NCBI RefSeq assembly: GCF_012927205.1
Contig: NZ_JABBGC010000001.1
Location: forward strand, 1,302,001-1,366,000
Direction of reading: 5' to 3'
DNA: 64,000 bases
Origin: Chitinophaga fulva
Lineage (GTDB): Bacteria; Bacteroidota; Bacteroidia; Chitinophagales; Chitinophagaceae
Position numbers and translations under genes: made by a program. Of this stretch, positions 59,968 through 64,000 are shown piece after piece. The notes below the pieces were generated by a model. That model did not search any database and had not been told where the DNA came from. It saw nothing but the letters and a program-made list of their open reading frames with translations. Each line of letters begins with the position of its first letter. Positions within the stretch are counted from its first letter, which is position 1.

Positions 59968-60618
59968 TCAGGAATATTTGATTATAATGGTTTCAATAAC
60001 GTTGGCGCAGTCTTCGCATTTGTCAGTAGCGATTTCCAGGGCCTGGTATATTTCACGCATTTTAATCAGCTCAGCGGCATTTTGTTCGGTATCAAACAAG
60101 TCAGCAATGGCACGGTCGTAGATATCGTCGGCGTGGTTTTCGAGACTATTGATTTTTACGCAGGCATCGGTGATAACGCGCATGTTCTGCATGTTACGCA
60201 GTTCAGGGATGGCTTTGTGCAGCTCCAGTACGCCGAGGTGGATCAGCTCAGCGAGTTTGCGGATACTCTCGTTTTGTGTGTTGACTTTATACAGGTCCAT
60301 TCTTTTGGCAGAACCGTGAATGTAGTCAGCTACGTCGTCCAGTGTGGCAGCCAGGTAGTGGATATCTTCCCGGTCAAATGGAGTGATGAAGTTTTGTCCC
60401 AGCTCTACGAATATGCGATGGGTATAATCGTCGTTTTTATGCTCCAGTCTCTCAATCAGATGCACTTTGTCTTTACGTACGGCTGGATCACTAGTCGCTA
60501 CCAGTTCGTTGAGGACCTGGGCCATTTCCACAAGGTTGGAAGCCACGTCTTCAAACAAAGAATAAAATACCCGGTCTTTCGGCATGAACAGTTTGACAAA
60601 GGAATTGAAGCCTCCCAT
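59968..60618 (-). CDS. DUF47 family protein, partner of PiT
   Basis: A 216-residue all-helical PhoU-like protein (MGGFNSFVKLFMPKDRVFYSLFEDVASNLVEMAQVLNELV). Regular E/D-rich helices such as KVHLIERLEHKNDDYTHRIFVELGQNFITPFDREDI may bind metal. It probably modulates the PiT transporter encoded next to it. Start at ATG 60618, not the TTG at 60645, because the TATTTTTG promoter box overlaps the latter (60643-60650). Confidence 0.9.
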   Translation of the reverse strand: MGGFNSFVKLFMPKDRVFYSLFEDVASNLVEMAQVLNELVATSDPAVRKDKVHLIERLEHKNDDYTHRIFVELGQNFITPFDREDIHYLAATLDDVADYIHGSAKRMDLYKVNTQNESIRKLAELIHLGVLELHKAIPELRNMQNMRVITDACVKINSLENHADDIYDRAIADLFDTEQNAAELIKMREIYQALEIATDKCEDCANVIETIIIKYS

Positions 60619-60642
60619 ACGTTTGAGTTTAAAAATTTGCCG

Positions 60643-60650
60643 CAAAAATA
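60643..60650 (-). promoter_or_regulatory. -7 box of the DUF47-PiT operon
   Basis: TATTTTTG on the minus strand, 24 bases before the ATG at 60618, matches TAnnTTTG. It overlaps the alternative TTG start and so decides against it. Confidence 0.5.
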
Positions 60651-60798
60651 GCTTTCAGAATCAATTGGAGCCAGAAAAAAACGTGAATTAATAATTCCTT
60701 AACACTGGATTAATATAAAAGTAATATAGCGATTTTTCCTTTGTATAAGAAATTATAATCATAAACAGGTACCTACAACCTGTTACATTTTCACATAG

Positions 60799-61626
60799 AT
60801 GTCTGACAAACGCGCATTAGATATAGTTGTTATCTCCGACGTCCATCTCGGGATATACGGCTGCCATGCTAAAGAGCTGGTCCAGTACCTGGACAGCATA
60901 GATCCCCGTATCATGGTGCTCAACGGAGATATCATCGATATCTGGCAGTTTAGCAAACGTTACTTCCCCAAGGCCCATACCAAGGTGATCCGCAAGATCC
61001 TGAAGATGATTGGCAAGGGTACGGAAGTCTACTACCTGACCGGCAACCATGATGAAGCCCTGCGTAAGTACGCCGGTTTTGAACTGAGCAACTTCTCTAT
61101 CGACAATAAGCTGATATTGGACGTAGATGGCAAAAGACACTGGTTCTTCCATGGCGACGTATACGACGTGACCATGAAAAACTCGAAATGGCTGGCCAAA
61201 CTGGGCGGTAAAGGATATGATCTCCTGATTATCATCAACCGCCTGGTCAACAATATCCTGGAAAGCATGGGCCGGGAGAAGATGTCTTTCTCCAAAAAAG
61301 TAAAACAAGGGGTGAAATCCGCGGTTAAATTCATTTCGGATTTTGAACAGACAGTAGCGGAAATTGCGGTCGATAAAGGTTTTGACGTGGTTTGCTGCGG
61401 TCATATCCATCAGCCGCTTATCAAAGAGATGCCGGTAGGCGATAAAACCGTGACCTACCTGAACTCCGGCGACTGGGTGGAAAGCCTTACGGCCCTCGAA
61501 TATGTTGGTCAGCAATGGACCCTCTACCACCACCCTGTCACTAAAAGTAGAACTGTCCTCCCTGAAGATGAAGATGATACTACCCCCGACTGGGACCCAA
61601 AAACGTTTTCGGATTTAGCCATTTAA
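60799..61626 (+). CDS. LpxH-like metallophosphoesterase
   Basis: A 275-residue calcineurin-fold phosphoesterase with VISDVHLGIYGCHA, LNGDIIDIW, LTGNHDEALR, FFHGDVYDV and CCGHIHQPLI, the metal-binding set in normal order. Family pattern fits UDP-2,3-diacylglucosamine pyrophosphohydrolases of lipid A synthesis (LpxH group); the C-terminal tail (LPEDEDDTTPDWDPKTFSD) is acidic and extends past the usual core. A different phosphoesterase substrate cannot be excluded. Cytoplasmic or membrane-associated. Confidence 0.75.
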   Translation: MSDKRALDIVVISDVHLGIYGCHAKELVQYLDSIDPRIMVLNGDIIDIWQFSKRYFPKAHTKVIRKILKMIGKGTEVYYLTGNHDEALRKYAGFELSNFSIDNKLILDVDGKRHWFFHGDVYDVTMKNSKWLAKLGGKGYDLLIIINRLVNNILESMGREKMSFSKKVKQGVKSAVKFISDFEQTVAEIAVDKGFDVVCCGHIHQPLIKEMPVGDKTVTYLNSGDWVESLTALEYVGQQWTLYHHPVTKSRTVLPEDEDDTTPDWDPKTFSDLAI

Positions 61627-61743
61627 CTATTTAGGAGCGTATTGTAAATATTTAAATGATTAAATATTCAAGTATTTTTATATTTGAATGAGATTTTCAC
61701 ATAATCATAACAAGTGCTTAATATTAAATTAAAAGTAGACTTC

Positions 61744-61751
61744 TAAGTTTG
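61744..61751 (+). promoter_or_regulatory. -7 box before the unknown 133-residue gene
   Basis: TAAGTTTG matches TAnnTTTG and lies about 58 bases upstream of the ATG at 61810. No TTTG at -33. Confidence 0.45.
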
Positions 61752-61809
61752 CTTATTACTATTCACAGAAAACCTATTTGGAAGCGCAGTAAATGAAGAT
61801 TGAACAGCA

Positions 61810-62211
61810 ATGAAAGTACTCAAACTACACCCATTAATGACTATATCCCTTCTACAGATGCAAATTCAACGTTTGTTGTCCTGTAATGTAGCGGTATATG
61901 TGCGCCACTCCCTGGCGAATGCTTTTGACACCCTGAAAGAAGCAGGATTGGAAGAAGAGACCCTGGTGGAATATCCTATCGATGAAACACTCAGCTTGCG
62001 TGAATTTGAGGAAGATCTTGAAGAACGTTTCAACTTCAGCCTGGAGCTCTGCAATAAAGACAACAAACCATTCACCAACAAAAGCCAGCATCTTTTCCAG
62101 ATTTCCTCCACTATGCAGGATAAAAGAGAAGAACGAAATTATCAACTGGATATTTCACTGGACATGTTGATGAACAACAACAGACCCACACCACCTTCTT
62201 ATCTGATGTAG
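61810..62211 (+). CDS. Hypothetical protein, 133 residues
   Basis: I do not recognise the family. There is no signal peptide or membrane helix: MKVLKLHPLMTISLLQMQIQRLLSCNVAVYVRHSLANAF opens it, and two acidic stretches follow (LEEETLVEYPIDETLSLREFEEDLEERF). The pattern suggests a small cytoplasmic alpha/beta protein. A six-codon upstream frame (ATG at 61793, stop at 61811-61813) overlaps its start as ATGA. It lies alone between an LpxH-like gene and a TonB receptor. Codon use resembles its neighbours, supporting a real gene. Confidence 0.65.
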   Translation: MKVLKLHPLMTISLLQMQIQRLLSCNVAVYVRHSLANAFDTLKEAGLEEETLVEYPIDETLSLREFEEDLEERFNFSLELCNKDNKPFTNKSQHLFQISSTMQDKREERNYQLDISLDMLMNNNRPTPPSYLM

Positions 62212-62370
62212 CAACTGTCTGCTGTACCGGCCTTTCCATATCCCTTGTTGGTCTTGACCTATCCTATGCCTGATTTTCGTGTAAGCGTTCCTGTTAACAA
62301 TACCATAAACATTTCTTAACTATTAACATACTGGTAACGTCAGCTTAATACTGCGTTAATGCCTCACGGA

Positions 62371-62378
62371 TATTTTTG
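62371..62378 (+). promoter_or_regulatory. -7 box of the third TonB receptor
   Basis: TATTTTTG matches TAnnTTTG, 63 bases before the GTG start. No TTTG at -33. The expected start of transcription falls at about 62385, directly before the tandem repeats. Confidence 0.45.
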
Positions 62379-62386
62379 CCACCGAT

Positions 62387-62431
62387 ATTAAAACGGGATT
62401 AAAACGAGATTTAAAACCGTATTAAAACAAA
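62387..62431 (+). repeat. Four imperfect 11-bp tandem repeats in a receptor leader
   Basis: ATTAAAACGGG, ATTAAAACGAG, ATTTAAAACCGT and ATTAAAACAAA follow one another between the -7 box and the GTG start of the receptor. They would make up most of the first 50 bases of its mRNA. Confidence 0.75.
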
Positions 62432-62441
62432 ACCAAATATC

Positions 62442-64000
62442 GTGAAGGGCTTCTATTCTGTACCACTGTTATTGCTGACTTTATTTCAATTTATTTTTAC
62501 GGGAACAGCGCTGGCAGGCGATCCTGCTAAGGTGACCGGTAAGGTGACCGATAAAAAAACCGGTGAAGCATTGATTGGTGTTACCATCGTTGTGCAAGGT
62601 ACCGGCAAAGGCGCTGTAACGGATGTGGAAGGCCGCTATGCTTTCGCAATTGAGCCGGGCAATTACACGCTCGACTTCAAATACATGGGCTATCAGACCA
62701 AATCTATCTCCGATGTGATCGTAAAAACTGGTCAGCCCACTTCCCTGAATGTGATCATGGATGAGCCTAAATCCAAAGAATTACAGGAAGTGGTGATCAA
62801 AGGTTCCTTTAAACAGGAAACGATCAACGCCCTGTATGCGGCACAGAAAAACAATGCTGTAGTATCTGACGGTATCTCCGCCGACCTCATCAAAAAATCA
62901 CCGGATAAAAACACCGGCGAAGTACTGAAACGCGTAAGTGGTACCAGTATTCAGGACAATAAATTTGTAGTGGTACGCGGTCTGAGCGAACGCTACAACA
63001 CCACCCTGATGAACAATGCCCAGATGCCCAGCACCGAGCCGGACAAAAAAGCATTCTCCTTTGATATCATCCCTTCCGGCCTGATTGATAACATCACTAT
63101 ATATAAAACCGCTTCGCCTGATCTGCCCGGCGATTTCGCCGGCGGCGCAGTGAAAGTGAGCACCAAAGACTTCCCTGATCAACGTTTCCTGGACCTGTCA
63201 CTCAGCACCGGTTACAATACACAAACTACCTTTAAGGATTTTTATACCGCGCCACCCAAAGGCAAATATGATTTCCTCGGCTACGACGACGGTTCCCGCG
63301 CGCTGCCCGATGCCTATAAAAATGCAGCAAAAGGTAACTACACCCTGCTGGAAGATGCAGAAAAAATCGCCATCGCCAAACAGTTTCCGAATACTTACAG
63401 CAGCGGAAAGATGAACGGCAAAAGCCGTCCGCCGATTGGCGTGCAGCTGTCTATGGGCAACGCCTGGCAGGTAAAGGAAAAAAATCGTTTCGGCTACATT
63501 TTCGCTGTGAACTACGGTAACAACAATAAAAGAAATGTACGTGAACGCAGTGAAAAAAATGTCAGCGAGCACCTGTTCGATTTTAACGATGACGTATACA
63601 CGCAATCCAGCAACCTGGGGGCTGTATTGAATTTTGCCTACAACTTCAGAAAGAGCAAGATCGCGCTAAAGAATTTCTATAATAATGATTTTAATACTGT
63701 GTTTACCCGCAGAACGGGATTGGTGTTTGACAACAATGCCGGGCAACCGCGGTTGAGCTACAACAATGAAACCACGCAGAACAGCCTGTTCAATTCCACG
63801 CTCGAAGGGCAACATGTTATCGGTAACGATAAACTGAATGTGGACTGGAATGTCTCTTATGCACGCTCTTCCCGTGATCAGCCTGACCAGCGTATTCTTT
63901 CTTTCCAGAAGTACGACGGCAACGATTATTATTCACTGACACTTTCCGGTGAGAATAACCCCGCGATCAGAGACGCTGGCCGTGTTTACACTAAACTGAC
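62442..64000 (+). CDS. TonB-dependent receptor (cut by window end)
   Basis: The frame is open from the GTG at 62442 to the end of the window, 519 residues so far. An in-frame stop at 62412-62414 makes this the earliest usable start. A signal peptide (FYSVPLLLLTLFQFIFTGTALAG) is followed by a carboxypeptidase-regulatory domain at about 28-110 (KVTGKVTDKKTGEALIGVTIVVQGTGKGAVTD). The plug starts near LQEVVIKGSFKQE and contains KRVSGTSIQDNKFVVVRGLSERYNTTLMNN, then IIPSGLIDNITIYKTASPDLPGDFAGGAVKV, a pattern seen in large outer-membrane receptors of this phylum. Barrel strands follow. Substrate unknown. Confidence 0.93.
   Translation, partial: MKGFYSVPLLLLTLFQFIFTGTALAGDPAKVTGKVTDKKTGEALIGVTIVVQGTGKGAVTDVEGRYAFAIEPGNYTLDFKYMGYQTKSISDVIVKTGQPTSLNVIMDEPKSKELQEVVIKGSFKQETINALYAAQKNNAVVSDGISADLIKKSPDKNTGEVLKRVSGTSIQDNKFVVVRGLSERYNTTLMNNAQMPSTEPDKKAFSFDIIPSGLIDNITIYKTASPDLPGDFAGGAVKVSTKDFPDQRFLDLSLSTGYNTQTTFKDFYTAPPKGKYDFLGYDDGSRALPDAYKNAAKGNYTLLEDAEKIAIAKQFPNTYSSGKMNGKSRPPIGVQLSMGNAWQVKEKNRFGYIFAVNYGNNNKRNVRERSEKNVSEHLFDFNDDVYTQSSNLGAVLNFAYNFRKSKIALKNFYNNDFNTVFTRRTGLVFDNNAGQPRLSYNNETTQNSLFNSTLEGQHVIGNDKLNVDWNVSYARSSRDQPDQRILSFQKYDGNDYYSLTLSGENNPAIRDAGRVYTKL

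Noticed and set aside
60619..60645. TTG start of the DUF47 gene
   Set aside because: It overlaps the TATTTTTG promoter box and adds residues not expected in the family.

Overview
The window reads as chromosomal DNA of a Bacteroidota bacterium, most likely Chitinophagaceae (Chitinophaga-like). The evidence is three very large TonB-dependent receptors with carboxypeptidase-like N-terminal domains, gliding genes gldB, gldF and gldG, the MurF-Alr fusion typical of the phylum, a separate C-terminal transketolase subunit, TAnnTTTG-type -7 promoter boxes and few Shine-Dalgarno sites. No tRNA, rRNA, CRISPR array, transposase, prophage or obvious defence locus was seen. About 62 protein genes were identified; the first (S41 peptidase) and last (TonB receptor) are cut by the window edges.

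Layout. 1-4.2 kb: S41 peptidase end, enoyl-CoA hydratase, fumC, a D-2-hydroxyacid dehydrogenase. 4.4-16.4 kb, mostly minus strand: TonB receptor, lspA, murF-alr fusion, TerC-family protein, gldG/gldF, cysteine desulfurase, then mce on plus. 17.2-21.9 kb: Oar-like TonB receptor and a stand-alone murF. 22-24.2 kb: a compact plus-strand cluster of c-type-cytochrome-like lipoprotein, YceI protein, DUF5777 barrel and a small HExxH-type protein. 24.3-30.2 kb: apaG, gldB, an outer-membrane barrel, nadE, serS, a GNAT acetyltransferase. 30.2-36.5 kb: a nearly complete molybdenum-cofactor locus (moeB-like with rhodanese, TauE/SafE permease, moaA, a DUF7009-like gene, moaD, moaE, mobA, moaC, moeA) with no molybdoenzyme in view. 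36.5-39.2 kb: DUF1800/DUF1501 pair. 40-44 kb: OPT and POT peptide transporters. 44.2-51.6 kb: purD and the rod-shape operon mreB-mreC-mreD-mrdA-rodA. 51.6-53.6 kb: MBL-fold hydrolase, AraC regulator, NTF2-like protein. 53.7-55.6 kb: ECF sigma factor, a membrane protein with three PFTVPxGYF repeats, and a Spy/CpxP-like periplasmic protein. 55.8-60.6 kb: transketolase C-terminal subunit, galE, rfbA, PiT phosphate transporter with its DUF47 partner. 60.8-64 kb: LpxH-like phosphoesterase, an unknown small protein, and the start of a third TonB receptor.

The most unusual content is in the gaps between genes. Several unrelated inverted-repeat modules of about 70-240 bp fill operon ends: a CCCAGGGCTGAAGCCCTGGG family (two complete pairs and one remnant), a 231-bp pair around 7.5 kb, a nested 168-bp palindrome at 17.1 kb, and a perfect 27-bp-stem hairpin between mreB and mreC. 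They look like non-autonomous dispersed repeats that also serve, or once served, as transcript ends. Other leads are the sigma/PFTVPxGYF-repeat/Spy-like module, the cytochrome-YceI-DUF5777 cluster, and the unusual Moco adenylyltransferase that lacks most zinc cysteines. All functional calls come from reading the sequence without database searches.
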